From Rhipidocladum racemiflorum (taxonomy: Eukaryota > Streptophyta > Magnoliopsida > Poales > Poaceae), in NCBI GenBank assembly GCA_036346355.1, contig CM070585.1:4479001-4543000 (forward strand): a DNA stretch of 64,000 bases, read 5' to 3'. The notes beneath the pieces were generated by a model. That model was not told the origin of the DNA. It ran no database searches and saw only the letters and a list, made by a program, of their open reading frames with translations. Each line of letters begins with the position of its first letter. Positions within the stretch are counted from its first letter, which is position 1. The position numbers and the translations under genes are program-made. Shown here one piece after another: positions 22,288 through 33,474 of this stretch.

Positions 22288-23500
22288 CAGAGCTCACCGC
22301 ATTTTCACGCTGCATCGGGTGGATCCATCTAATCTCAAGACCGAAGAACCAACCTTGTGTGTACTCTGCGCGATTGTGCTTTCACCTGGGATATACGTTA
22401 ATGCTTTCCTGCTCGTCTTTTTGCTGTTCCGTCCCGACTGATGCGCTTCCTGTGTCTGGTGTTTTATGCTAAAAAAATAACAAAAAGAGCTTTGTGGCCG
22501 CGTGGCTTTGATTATCTATCTGTATATATTATCTGAACAGTCTGTAAGAAAGGTTGTGCGTGTTTGGTTGTTGCACTGTGCTTCTCGAGTAATATTACCG
22601 GCCACAGCCTTTTCTATGGACTTTTCTTATCTGCATAGGATCGTGAGACATAGAGGTTCAAGGGTTGTCAACCTCTGGTTGATGTGGAATTCCTTATGCT
22701 GTTCGTGACGGTAGCCTTGCTCCCTCTACAGGGATCGGTGGTGTCGCAGGACATGCCCTACCAAGGAGAGGCCAAACCCGTCACAAAACGCGGTATTTTA
22801 TAATCCGTAGATTCGCTGCATGCATATATCCTCTTGTTCAGTCGCCCGTGCATCGAAGGGCTCCACCGGGTGCAGCTTCCACAGCTCGACCACTGAACAC
22901 TGATTCGTGCTGCTTCCACGGCTCGACCACTGTATTCGTGTCGCTGCCAGTTCGTGTCGACCAATCACTCATCCTGCTGCTTTCCAACGCGAGAGGCAGA
23001 TGATCGACTGTACTTTCCTCTTCTGTAGCGTTGGTTTGGTTGGAGGTACCCCAATACCAAGCAATTATGCAACTCGATCGGTGGCTGTTGCGCCTGACTG
23101 CGCCGACCGTTCAGGCCCCGTTTAGGAGGCGATAACAGATTTCCGTTCCTGTAAAAAATGAACCGCTTCTATAAAATTTCTGTAAATTTCCTGTGAAATT
23201 TCAAGTTCCAAACATACCCTCAATCGCTGCAACTATCTTGCTGCCTTACTTGCTGTTTCAAGGTAGAAAATTTGGTAATAGATATGGATAAAAAAAATCC
23301 AGGTACGCAGAAAGGGATCATAATGTTTTGAGTTTATAGGAGATTTATGGCCGCTAAAGTTGTGTCATGTTGAGGAACAACAACCAATCAAAATGGCTTC
23401 AATCATTTGGGCACCAAAGTACCGAATTTTAAACAAAAGTAAAGCGATGAAATATTTGTTCCCCTGTCCGGATGCAAGAAGTAGGTAGGTGATCAAAGGC
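22288..23500 (+). other. 3' untranslated and downstream region of the S-acyltransferase gene
   Basis: The stop codon at 22,285 is followed by sequence with AATAA-type signals near 22,470, consistent with a 3' UTR. From about 22,750 the sequence is intergenic. A GGCCCCGTTTAGG word at 23,115 resembles a transposon end, but no partner end was found. Confidence 0.4.
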
Positions 23501-23510
23501 AGGTTGGCCG

Positions 23511-23902
23511 AGGGTTAATCAAATCGAAGTCTCGACGGTATTGATTTACCATAAAAATTAAGTGAAAATCGTGAAAAAATCGAAGGGTTTCAAAATCAAA
23601 TGTTTTGAAAAAATTTAAAAAATATCGAAATTTGATCAATTTTCACAAAAATCGGTCAATTTTCACTGAAAACCTACCGATTTTCAATGAAAATCAACTG
23701 ACGCATTGAATTTTTTTTTCGGCCGATTTTTTAAAGCAATTTTCGTCGATTTTCGATCGGTTTATGTTACATAACTTTTTTTTCAAACTTTTTGATTTTT
23801 TTAAATTTGACCTATTTACATATCAGTTTAGGGTTTCGAAACGGCTTGATACGATCTGTTTTCATAATTTTCGAGTCGGTTTTCACGATAAAGTGAACCC
23901 TG
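23511..23902. mobile_element. hAT-like MITE (CAGGGTT family), copy 2, reverse orientation
   Basis: Right end AAGTGAACCCTG is the complement of the CAGGGTTCACTT start of the copy at 29,560. Left end AGGGTTAATC is degenerate. The interior shares the repeated CAATTTTCACxGAAAAxC words. No target duplication is left. Confidence 0.5.
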
Positions 23903-23926
23903 ACTCCAGCAGCATGTAACATCCTG

Positions 23927-24305
23927 ATTTAATTTTCCTTCAAAGCCTAGCTCATCATGGAGCGGAGTCATGCATTGATAGCACACCACTTACACTTTCA
24001 TCATCACTTCGTGTAAAAGGGTTAACCCAGATGTACTATATTTGGACCCAACACGCATTATATACTACTACAACTCATCTGTCCCACACACCCCAGTGCA
24101 ACGAATGTTGATGCTTTAATACCATCTATAACATTGTGGCCCAAATTTTGCTCAAAGCCCAACCCACCATGGGATGGACCCACACATGCATAGCATCCCA
24201 CTTACACTTTCGTCATCACTTCATGTAAAAGGGTTAATTCAAATGTACTACATTTGGACTCAACGGATATTATATACTATTACAACTCATTATAGACAAG
24301 CAATG
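23927..24305. repeat. Two direct repeat units, period about 212 bp
   Basis: CACTTACACTTTCATCATC at 23,987 recurs as CACTTACACTTTCGTCATC at 24,199. The flanking GTAAAAGGGTTAA, ATGTACTA and ATTATATACTA blocks recur in the same order. The two units have diverged moderately. Function unknown. Confidence 0.6.
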
Positions 24306-25440
24306 TAGAACTAATCCCACCATCACTTTATATGGATCATATGAATCTTCATATTTATTACGCAGCACCAACACCACGAACTCCCATTAAAAATGCAAGG
24401 AATATCGAAATTTTGTTCACAATCATTCATGCCTGCATCGAATCCCCTAGACATGTATACATGCACGCAATGATACTACAGGATCCAAAATAACCAGAGC
24501 ATTGCAGTAAGTGGCAAAAGGAGGGGATGGTTGAGTCTGAGTCAGATGGCATGAGGAGGAGCACAACACAGCACAAAGGTTAGCTGTGCTGTGCCAATAT
24601 GCTGCAACTTAATTACTGCTGTTGCTATAGCAAAACTAGGCATGCGCCTAGCCAACTATGATGACTTGCTGCTCGGTCCCATGAACTGGTAACCGGTTCA
24701 TGTTTCCTTGCCAAGTTAATGACCCATGGATCAATTGAGCGGATACTCTGGGTTTTCCCTCCTAATACAAGCTGTATAAATCTTAAAGTAAATAAAAAGA
24801 TAAGTAATCATAGTCTATTTTTTGTTAATGTTTTAGTATTTACTTAACTTTTAAAAAGAGATGCTTTATCTCTCAGTGAGGAATCTTTGTTTCCTTTCTA
24901 CTACCATCACATCGCATCACAGCAGGCACTTGCATTTGTTGTCATCAACTTTTTTTTCCGGTCTCGGACAACGGCACAGTTGGCAGCTGCATTATTCATC
25001 AGCAGCTGGATCAGTCATCGTTGTGGTCGACGTGCTGTCGATGCCAGTGAAACAAGCACCGAATTAAACATTTCCATTTCGTCGCCTCACTAGTGCCACT
25101 GTGCCAGGAGGCAGAAAAGGCCCAGTTGCTGCGTATTTTCCCTTTATTACATTAGGAAGGTTTGATAGCTCCTCAAGCCATCTATCTGTGATCCTGCCAT
25201 TTTTGCAAAAAAGTTTAAATTACGATAGGTCCCTGCAAAATTACGAAAAAGTCCTTTGCGATTTTTTGTGAGGGCAAGAAAAACTTATCCGAATCGCGTT
25301 TGGGTCCCTCACTTATTACTTTACGGAAAAAACCTCGCATTAAATACAAATCACGAACGAGCCATTTTCTACTTTTTCGGGATAGCGGTTAGGTCCAAAA
25401 ATATAACAATCAACAGATGGTTTTTGAAAAAATATTTGTA
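24306..25440. other. Intergenic sequence
   Basis: No gene recognised. About 24,765-24,860 resembles the interior of the GAGAGGTGCTTCTATGC MITE family found at 33,331 and 34,551, but without clear ends. Confidence 0.4.
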
Positions 25441-28400
25441 TTAAAACTAATCACAGACCATTTTACATCACGATCATCAAAAACTACATAATGTGCTAAG
25501 AACCGTCTGTAATAAGCCAATATCACAAATGGTTCTTAGCCAGAACCGTTTGTGATATTGACTTATCACAGACGGTTTTTTAATAGACTCGTCTGTGATA
25601 ACATTCTCTTAGTATATATATCGTTCTAGGTTTTGTGCTTGCTGCACTCAGCCAAACGAAATAGAAAATTGTTCGCCTCTTTCCTCGCCCGTAGGGACGA
25701 CAGTTTTACCCCCGATCCCTCGGCAGTTCGGCTGGCCACTCGGCCCATTCAGCCAATCCCCTACTTCCGATTACCCTCCCCACATGCCCGCTGCACCCGC
25801 AATCCCCATTCCAATTTCCTGATCGGCGCCACCCACCTTGATGGCTCAATCCCGATCTCCTCCCTCTCCGTTGCCGTCGCCACAGCCACCGCCTCCGCCG
25901 CTCGACCCCCGCTGGCATCGGCCTTCCCTTCCCCATGCGCCCCCTCTCCTATCCACCCCACCGCCTCCCTCCACCCCTTCGCCCTCCTCTCCCATCCGCC
26001 CCGATGCCTCCCTCCATCCCTTTGCCACGCCCGAGGTGTGCACGACGAACGCCCGATGTGTCCGCTCTTGAGGGAGTTAAGCTCTTCTTGGAGAGTGGTG
26101 CTTGAGGGCAACGCGGGGAGGGGCACGCAGTGGTCGACCTCGGAGCCGACGGCGTGGAGCGCATTAGCGAGGTGCGAGATGATGCGGGCAATGCATAGTC
26201 GGCGTCCTCATAGAGGACGGTCGCACGACGCCAGTGCCAGGAGCCAACGACAGCGGCGACAGTCTGCATCTGCCCTTGTTAGTGAAGGAGAGCACGGGCT
26301 GCCACAGTGAAGGCAACGGCAGCACTCCGGCCAGGTATGCCTCCCCTGCTCCTTCACCTTAGCTTGGAAAGCTGCGATCTTAGTGTTGTTGCTTGATGTC
26401 ACCTGACTAGTATCCTTCGATTGCCTTAAGTTTTGAGGTTAATCTTGGTTCAGTTAGCTCGATCTCCGCTGTTTTGAAGTGGAAATTAATGGGTGGCAGA
26501 AGAAGTCACGATCTTGAGGCGTAATTCGGCGGATGAGTTGCTTAATTTTGGGGAATCTGAGCGGGGAAAGTTGCCATATGGGTTTCTTGATCTTGTTGCA
26601 TGAGTTAGAATATCATCGATCTAGGTGTTGAATCTAGATCATGGTGAAAAGTACTAGCTAGAATCATCTACATAATTAGATAGTTATTCAATAGATAAGC
26701 AAAGGCTTGATTGCTTAAATCACTTTGCTATTCTAGTTTGATTTACTTGGAGCTTATTGCTTGTAGAATCATTTATGGTCTCTTGTCATAATTGCCATGA
26801 ATAACAGCAGGCAAAAGCAAAGAAAGGTTTTGCTTTTTAAAATTGCTTAATATAAGCTCTTGTAAAGAGAAGCTAACAAGACATAGGTATTGCCTTGTGT
26901 AGATGAACCATGAAAGCAGGTGAGGAGTGCAACCATGATAAAGAACAAAAGCAAGTCTCATGTAGTATTTACCCATAGTGGTGGGTATGGGTATTCATCG
27001 GGTTCGGATGTGGGCACAGATATGTGATTGATAAGCTTAGTGGTAGTGGGTTCAGGTGGACGGCACGAGTTCGGGTTTCGGGTTCGTGTCTGAGACAGTT
27101 GTACTTGGAGGTACCCACCCGATTGCCATCTCTACTTGGCCATTCATCCGGACCCCTCGGCGTCCTCCCCCATGGCGGTCACCCCGTCGGAGACCTCGCC
27201 CTCAGCATCCTCCCCCGCGGTGGCCTCCTTGTCGCGTCCTCACTCACAGCATCCTCCCCCGCGTCGGCAACCTCACCCTCGACATCCTCCCGTGCAGCGA
27301 CCTCCTCCTCAGCATCCTCCCCTTCGGCAACCTAGCTCCTCCTCGGTGAGCAAGCACTTAATTCACTCTTCTTTGGAAATCTATATACTGATGCGGTCGA
27401 TTAAATCCAATTTTGTTTCTAAGCATAAGGTTGGCTAATGATGTTTGTGTAATCATGAATGCATTGTGAATATGTGAATTAATGCATATATTCACACATA
27501 CGCAAGAAAGGCTTATTAAAAACTTTGTAAGGTCACCAATTAGATTGGTGAGGGGATGCACTCGCATACCGCGAGGGAACACTCTTATGTGTGTGGTGTG
27601 CATACGTATGTGGTATTGTGTATCTATTTGTGTCTACCCTAATTCTAATTGCAAAAAGATACAAACTAATTGGATTGGAAGACATTTGACTATAATCTGT
27701 GATGCACATCCTATAGCAACAAATTTCTTTCAGGTGGACGAGGGTCTCAACTCTTACTCACTTATTTGGCTGGAACTTGGAAACATTATTTCTTCAGTAT
27801 AATCATGACATGATAGCCCTTGAATACAGAGTTGGAAGAAACTAAAGCTGGATTTATAGAGGTAATATAAAGGTTTCTAGTATTTAATTCAACCTGGTTA
27901 TTGATAATATACCACAATACCCTTTACACAACAACATGATCGTTTTTGTAGGGATTAAGAGATATGATTGGAAGTCAATCGGTTATTATTGTCAAACAAA
28001 TATGCACTATGTCAAAGTTGTGGAACTTTAGAAAAAACTGAAAAGTCTCTGTTGTGGAAGTTATAGCACATGGAAAAGTCCTGAGGTCTTATTGTCTTGA
28101 TCTATTAAATATATATCTTGTCAATGTATTGTCACCTGACATGATCCTTAATATTTGCTCATCTTGAATGCAACAACTTAATAGTGTCTTGCTTGTTGGA
28201 ACCAAATGTTTTTCCTACATCACTCCGCGGAACTTCCATCATTAGTATCTGTTGTTCAAAACTTTCATCTGTTTAAATATTTTTGCAATGAAATTTATAA
28301 GACACAACCAATTATTGATTTTGTAATTGAATATCTAAACATCCTAGATGCATCGAGGTAACAATTTGTCTGATCAGAATCATCTTAAAATATAAAGTTT

Positions 28401-29180
28401 TGTAGTCCTTTCATCTCCTTTTTTTATTATAATATTGATAGATTCGAAGACAAAATCCATTTCATTCCATAATTCGTCCTGAAAGTTGTAATGCGTTGAT
28501 TTATCACTATCACTTTATCGTCATCCCTGATGAAGAATACCATAGGAAGCTTATTTTTTACTTTGGTTTTGTGCAGAAATAAGATTTTTTTTTTTATAGT
28601 CCTCTATTGCATGAAATATAGAGTTGATTAAGTCATCGTATACCCGATGGCTTAATCAACTCTATATTTAACAGAATAGAGAACCATCGAAATAATTCTG
28701 CTCCTGCACAATACTAGAGTGAAAATAGATTGTCTATGGTATCGTTGTTTAGGGATGAGATTAAGTGAAAGCGATAAATCAGAGCATGACAACTTTCAGG
28801 ACGAACTATGAAATGAAATGGATTTTACCTTGGAAATCATCAACATTGTAATAAAAAAGGAGATGAAAGCGGTACAAATATTTATATTTTAAGACGATCC
28901 TAGTCAGACAAGCCGTTGTCTCGATGCATCTATGATATTTAGATATTCAATTACAAAATCTATAACTGGTTGTGCTTTGTAAATGTTGTTGCAGAAATAT
29001 CGATCTAAGCAGAATAAAATTTCAAATAATAGATACTAATGATAGAAGTTCTGCTAAAGGTGTAGAGAAAAAGGGATCACAATCGGTTCAACTTAGAAAC
29101 TGTTTGTAATAGTTTCACAAACGGTTTCTAACTAGAATCGTCTATGATGTTATGCATACGATCGATTGTAATTTACGATC
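25440..29180. mobile_element. Possible non-autonomous CACTA-type element
   Basis: Both sides carry clusters of short inverted words of the type ACAGACGGTTxTTA / AACCGTxTGTGAT (25,440-25,600 on the left; 29,060-29,150 on the right). These resemble the subterminal repeats of grass CACTA transposons. Between them are a GC-rich stretch (25,630-26,340), a low-complexity segment (27,150-27,340) and the long inverted repeat at 28,229-29,052. Neither a CACTA terminus nor a 3-bp duplication nor transposase was seen, so the assignment is tentative. Confidence 0.3.
28229..29052. repeat. Long inverted repeat: 410-bp arms, 6-bp spacer
   Basis: The left arm 28229-28638 pairs with the right arm 28645-29052 around the spacer TATACC. 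The sequence next to the spacer is near perfect (GAGTTGATTAAG.CATCG against CGATGGCTTAATCAACTC). Farther out, long matching blocks continue to GAACTTCxATCATTAGTATC at the outer ends, with scattered mismatches. A transcript would fold into a hairpin of about 400 bp. Confidence 0.85.
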
Positions 29181-29551
29181 TCCAAATGTTGTTTGCAAAT
29201 GCGGGAACAGCAAGATAATTAACTAACTTATTTGTGATCATTTTCATAGCAAAGTGGGGACCCGATCGGCTGATTGATCATATATACTCTGTCGTCACGC
29301 CTGCGTACACACACACGTTCTGAATTGAATAGAGATCTAGATTACTGACAGATCAAACTGTTAGTTCGGACTGTTTAAAATGCCTTCGTAAGTACGGAGT
29401 ATCTCGGTATCTCCGGCCAATATGCCATTTTCACCGATGTTGCTGGTAAATCATGCCCTAGAGGACCACTTACCTTATCCAGAAGAGGATCAGGAGGGCC
29501 TCTACTATATACACGATTCCTTCCCCAATGCCAAAGCACAGAAGCATACAA
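29181..29551. other. Intergenic sequence upstream of the SWEET gene
   Basis: No gene or repeat recognised. Confidence 0.4.
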
Positions 29552-29559
29552 GAGAGGAC

Positions 29560-29917
29560 CAGGGTTCACTTTATCGTTCGATGATTTTTGGATGAACAGT
29601 AAAATTCGATAAATCGTAAAAATCGCGCCGAAAATCGAAATAATCGGACAAATTCAAAAACCAAATTTTTTGGAAAAAAAAATAAAAAATCATGGAAAAT
29701 TGACAATTATCGGTGGAAAATTGACAGCCATGTTGATTTCTTTTGTGCGGTCGGCTTTTGTAGCGATTTTTGACGGAAATCGACCAAATTCAACCGGTTT
29801 TTGACACGTAATTTTTTTCGAATTTTCGAAATTTTTTTGAACCGAACCGATTTATCGACCGGTTTTTAAGATTAAACCTCAGCGATACGGGCGAAAATCG
29901 CCGATTTTGTGAACCCT
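29560..29917. mobile_element. hAT-like MITE (CAGGGTT family), copy 3, upstream of SWEET
   Basis: Starts CAGGGTTCACTTTATCG and ends CCGATTTTGTGAACCCT, giving an inverted repeat of about 9 bp. Flanking 8-mers GAGAGGAC (29552-29559) and GGGAGGAC (29918-29925) match at 7 of 8. It lies 222 bp before the SWEET start codon and so inside its probable promoter. Confidence 0.65.
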
Positions 29918-30139
29918 GGGAGGACTCACTCGGTTAACAAGTCAGGCAGGGAGCTGTAGTAGCAAATTTAGGAGTTTACTTGGCCTCTATGTTCTCTTCT
30001 TTGGGAAGGAGAAGAACAGATGTCTGATCCTCCATTCCTCCTCTCTTCTCACTGTATCTTACACCAGTAAGTAGTACTGGTATCTTAGTTGGGCTCGGGT
30101 GGGTTAGTTGTAATCAGAATTGCAGGAGGGCTCTTCTCC

Positions 30140-31857
30140 ATGGCTCACCCATGGGCTTCTGCTTTTGGCATCCTAGGTGGGTAACTCACCATGTATATGC
30201 ATGGCAACACGACATATTTCAAAATGACTATCGGCCACATCAATCTTACTGACACAAGTGCCATTTCCCTCTTTCTTTTCTACAGGGAACATCGTATCCT
30301 TCCTGGTGTTCCTCGCACCAACGTAAGTGCCGTATTCTTTGCACGTTCCCGGTGTACGTTCATTATACTACAGCAACGACAAATCGTTGATCTGAAGCTA
30401 TTGCGAGAATGGATTTATCCGTTCGTTTTCTGACGAGAATGCATGTGTGCATGGCTGCAGGCCGACGTTCCTGCGCCGGAAGAAGTCGACGGAGGGGTTC
30501 AGCTCGGTGCCGTACGTACGTGGTGGCGCTCTTCGGCTGCATGCATGCTGTGGATCCTGTACGAGCTCGTACGTCAAGACCAACTCCAGCCCGCTGCTCA
30601 CCATCAACGCCTTCGGCTGCGTCGTCGAGGCCGCCTACATCCTCCTCTACCTCATCTACGCGCCCAGGACCGCGAGGCTGAGGACCCTCGCCTCCTTCTT
30701 CGTGCTCAACGTGGCCGCCTTCTCGCTCATCGTCGTCGTCACCGTCGTGCTCGTCGCGGAGCCCCACCGGGTCAAGGTGCTCGGCAGCATCTGCCTCGCC
30801 TTCGTCGCCCCCATGAGCGTCGACATCGTAAGCAAGATATATAAACACACTACCAATTGATGTGATGAATATATCCTGCGTGCATGAGTCTAAATATAGT
30901 ACGTACTGTTGAAAGTATAAGTAGATTGCTCGTCTTTCTTCATCAGCTTAAGCTTTTGGGTGAACTGGCCGGTGCATGCAACTCCTTAAGCTTTTGGGTG
31001 AACTGGTTGGTGCATGCAACTCAATATGGTATCAGAGCCGATTGGTCTTGAGTTCAAGACCCGGTTGGTGCAATTAAAAATAATAATAATTGCAGCCCAC
31101 TTCTATTCCACCTCTTAGGCCTGAGGGAGCCTACACGTGAGGGGGAGTGTTGAAGTATAAGTGAATTACTCGTCTTTCCTTATCAGCTTAATCTTTTGGA
31201 TAAACTGGCTGGTGCATGCAACTCAATACGTACATTGCTTCCATACGAGCGTGTATATATATATATTCAGTTTGTCGTGGTGAAGACGAAGAGCGCGGAG
31301 TTCATGCCCTTCTCCCTGTCCTTCTTCCTCACCCTGAGCGCCGTCGCCTGGTTCTTCTACGGCCTCTTCACCAAGGATTTCTACGTCACGGTAAAGCATG
31401 AATCTCTTCATTAACCCATGATTCCAACGACCGATGTTACATGACTCCTGAACCGTGCATGTTGATCTGCTTCTGGATGCAGCTCCCCAACGTGCGCGGC
31501 TTCTTCTTCGGCTGCGTCCAGATGGCGCTCTACTTCTGCTACCGGAAGCCCAAGTCGGGCGTGGTCTTGCCGACGACGACCGACACCGTGGTGGCGGCGC
31601 CCGTGACGCAGGCGGAGGAGCTGGAGCTGCCGGCCGGCGCCCTCGCGGCGGCCGTGCTGCCGGTGAGCTCCACCCCGGTGCTGGCCGAGCTGCAGAAGGT
31701 GGAGCAGAAGATCGGGACGCCGCGCAAGGGGGGCATCAAGGCCGTCAGACCACGGCTGAACCGCGGACAACGCGCGCATGCATGCATCATCGTTTGTGTG
31801 TTTGTAAGAGCATCTCCAGCAAGGGCCCCTAAAACAGGGTCCCTATTTTGGATTTAG
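30140..31857 (+). CDS. SWEET11-like: SWEET11-like sugar transporter, five exons, probably defective
   Basis: SWEET proteins are seven-helix plasma-membrane sugar uniporters; the closest match is the sucrose-exporting clade III SWEET11/12. Exons are 30140-30176, 30286-30322, 30461-30827, 31271-31390 and 31483-31857, all GT-AG and in phase, for 311 residues. Visible: NIVSFLVFLAPTPTF (TM1), KKSTEGFSSVPY, VKTNSSPLLTINAFGC, YLIYAPRTARLRTL, KTKSAEFMPFSLSFFLTLSAVAWFFYG and LPNVRGFFFGCVQMALYFCYRKP. Oddities: two residues missing after TFLR (family TFLQVYKKKST); residues 45-62 scrambled by three 4-bp insertions that abolish TM2; five residues (family SMAVF) missing before VAP near residue 139; and the C-terminus reads into a MITE. 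The frame stays open throughout. Either a recent pseudogene or an altered protein. Confidence 0.8.
30907..31228 (+). mobile_element. 322-bp TRIM/SMART-type LTR retrotransposon in SWEET intron 3
   Basis: 5' LTR 30907-31026 and 3' LTR 31148-31228 both start TGTTGAA(A)GTATAAGT and end GGTGCATGCAACTCAATA. Inside are TGGTATCAGAGC (31027-31038), the initiator-Met primer-binding site, and the purine run GAGGGGGAG before the 3' LTR. CGTAC flanks it on both sides (30902-30906 and 31229-31233). The 5' LTR is longer because a segment of about 40 bp (TTAAGCTTTTGGGTGAACTGG...) is duplicated in it. There is no coding sequence, so it was mobilised in trans. Confidence 0.88.
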
Positions 31858-32367
31858 GGGCTCCCCCTATTTTTTGAGATCCTGTTTTCAGAACATAAGT
31901 CCAGCAACAGCCCCTAAATCTCAACCCCTATTTTACTTTTTCTCCTATTTTGACATATCCGCTATGTATAATCTTTATTTGATACCACTAAAATTCAATC
32001 AAAAATATTTGTAATACATAAAACATAAGCATATTAACATTTACAATTTAAAAACATGATATTTAAAATTTAAATTTAAAATTTTCAAAACATGATAAAA
32101 ATTTCGAAGCCTCACGTGTATTTCCCTATTTTCAATAATAGGGGTTGTACTCGTGTCCCTAGAAATTAGGGCTGAGGAGGCAAATTTAGAGGCCTCCTAA
32201 TTTTAGGGGCTTGAGTAGGGGCCCCATGAGAATTGGGGCTGAGGAGGCAAATTTAGGGGCCCCCTAATTTTAGGGGCTTGAGTTGGGGCTCTGCTGGATC
32301 TGTTTTTTTACTACACTCCCTATTTTAAGGTTTAGGGGCTGGTTTAGGGGCTCTGCTGGAGATGCTC
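31808..32367. mobile_element. Tourist-like MITE overlapping the SWEET stop codon
   Basis: Inverted ends GAGCATCTCCAGCA and TGCTGGAGATGCTC are flanked by TAA on both sides (31805-31807 and 32368-32370), the 3-bp duplication of PIF/Harbinger-Tourist elements. The 560-bp interior holds a roughly 68-bp tandem repeat at about 32,165-32,300 (GGGGCTGAGGAGGCAAATTTA). The SWEET frame ends at TAG 31855-31857 inside it. A second GAGCATCTC start at 32,371 suggests an adjacent truncated relative. Confidence 0.8.
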
Positions 32368-32370
32368 TAA

Positions 32371-33330
32371 GAGCATCTCAACAGTTCTCAATAATTTGAC
32401 TCACAATAATCCTAGATTTGGAGCTTTTCAAAAGTTTTTGGGCGTGAAAAAAAAAGGGAAAAATTGATAAAATGCCACTCCGTGGCTTCGCTAAAAATAC
32501 CACTCCGCTGTCGTTGATATGTGGGACCATCTGTGTCTATGACAGTGGGTCAGAGTGGCATTTTAGCGATGCCACTTATTGAAAGTGGCATATATGCCAA
32601 TCTCCCGAAAAAAAGACCATACTCCAACAGTTTCCATTTTTTCCCCAAAAATAGTTTGACTTGGTCCCTGTGTTCCCGATTTTGATGTTTTTGTTGTTCC
32701 CTAGCTCAGACGCTCGCCATGGAGAGGACGACGGAGCGGAGCACACATTGCAAGTTAAATATGGGATTTTTCTTACCGCTGCAAAGATTGTTTTACTCTG
32801 CGGGGTCAGAGTCGTCATCAGCATATTTAGGAGCTGAGTTTCTAGGCAAGAATTCTTCGTTAGGACAAATATCTGCGAATAACTGCAAGAGAAGATACAA
32901 ATCATAGGGACAAGAGATCCTACAACCACATGATTATCAGAAAATATCAGCAAAAGCAACAGGGTAAAATTATTGCCGGATAGACTTTGAGAATATCATC
33001 TTACATATAGGGCACCTTTAACAGCAGCACAGCGGCAGAAAGCTTGGGGCAGCTCACCATGGCCATGCATAGGATAGATGAAAGCACCTTCTGCATTATC
33101 AAACCTGTTACAGTTTAAAAAAAAAGCAGATTTAGAATTTTAGAGCCACAGCAAGGCACTTATTTAAAACCCCACATGTTACATACTTACATTACATATC
33201 TGTAAAACTAAACAAAAAATAGTTGATTACTCAACAAAGTATTTACAGGATAGAAGATATAATAGTAAATATATTAGGTGTATATATCAGTGAGTGTGCT
33301 TAAAAATATGTATTTCAATCTATAAGTCTA
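32371..33330. other. Intergenic sequence with MITE fragments
   Basis: GAGCATCTCAACAG at 32,371 starts a Tourist-like fragment. At 32,465-32,600, AATGCCACTCCG and its near complement AGTGGCATTTT form a small inverted repeat. An open frame at 32,719-32,907 starting ATGGAGAGGACG has no recognised domain. Confidence 0.4.
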
Positions 33331-33474
33331 GAGAGGTGTTTTTATGCTTTTCTTTTTAAAAGTTGCGCAAATATTGAAACATGAATAAATAGTAGATGGT
33401 GATTACTTTGCCCTTCGCTTGCTTCAAGATCAATGCAACTTGTATTGAGAAAAAAAAAGCATAGAAGCACTGCT
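33331..33474. mobile_element. Foldback MITE (GAGAGGTG family), copy 1
   Basis: Starts GAGAGGTGTTTTTATGCTTTT and ends AAGCATAGAAGCACTGCTC; the ends are an imperfect inverted repeat. It is related to 34,551-34,694, with the interior in the opposite orientation. The right edge is approximate. Confidence 0.55.

Noticed and set aside
25633..26343. GC-rich ORFs on both strands, up to 225 residues
   Set aside because: Low-complexity P/S/R/A composition in several frames at once and no domain; probably non-coding or part of a transposon.
29926..30139. TAL-effector target box in the SWEET promoter, as in rice SWEET11
   Set aside because: No convincing match could be made by eye; the ACTGTATCTTACACC stretch is only vaguely similar.
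30363..30848. 161-residue minus-strand ORF opposite SWEET exon 3
   Set aside because: Antisense shadow of a GC-rich exon; composition is D/E/G/H-rich with no domain.
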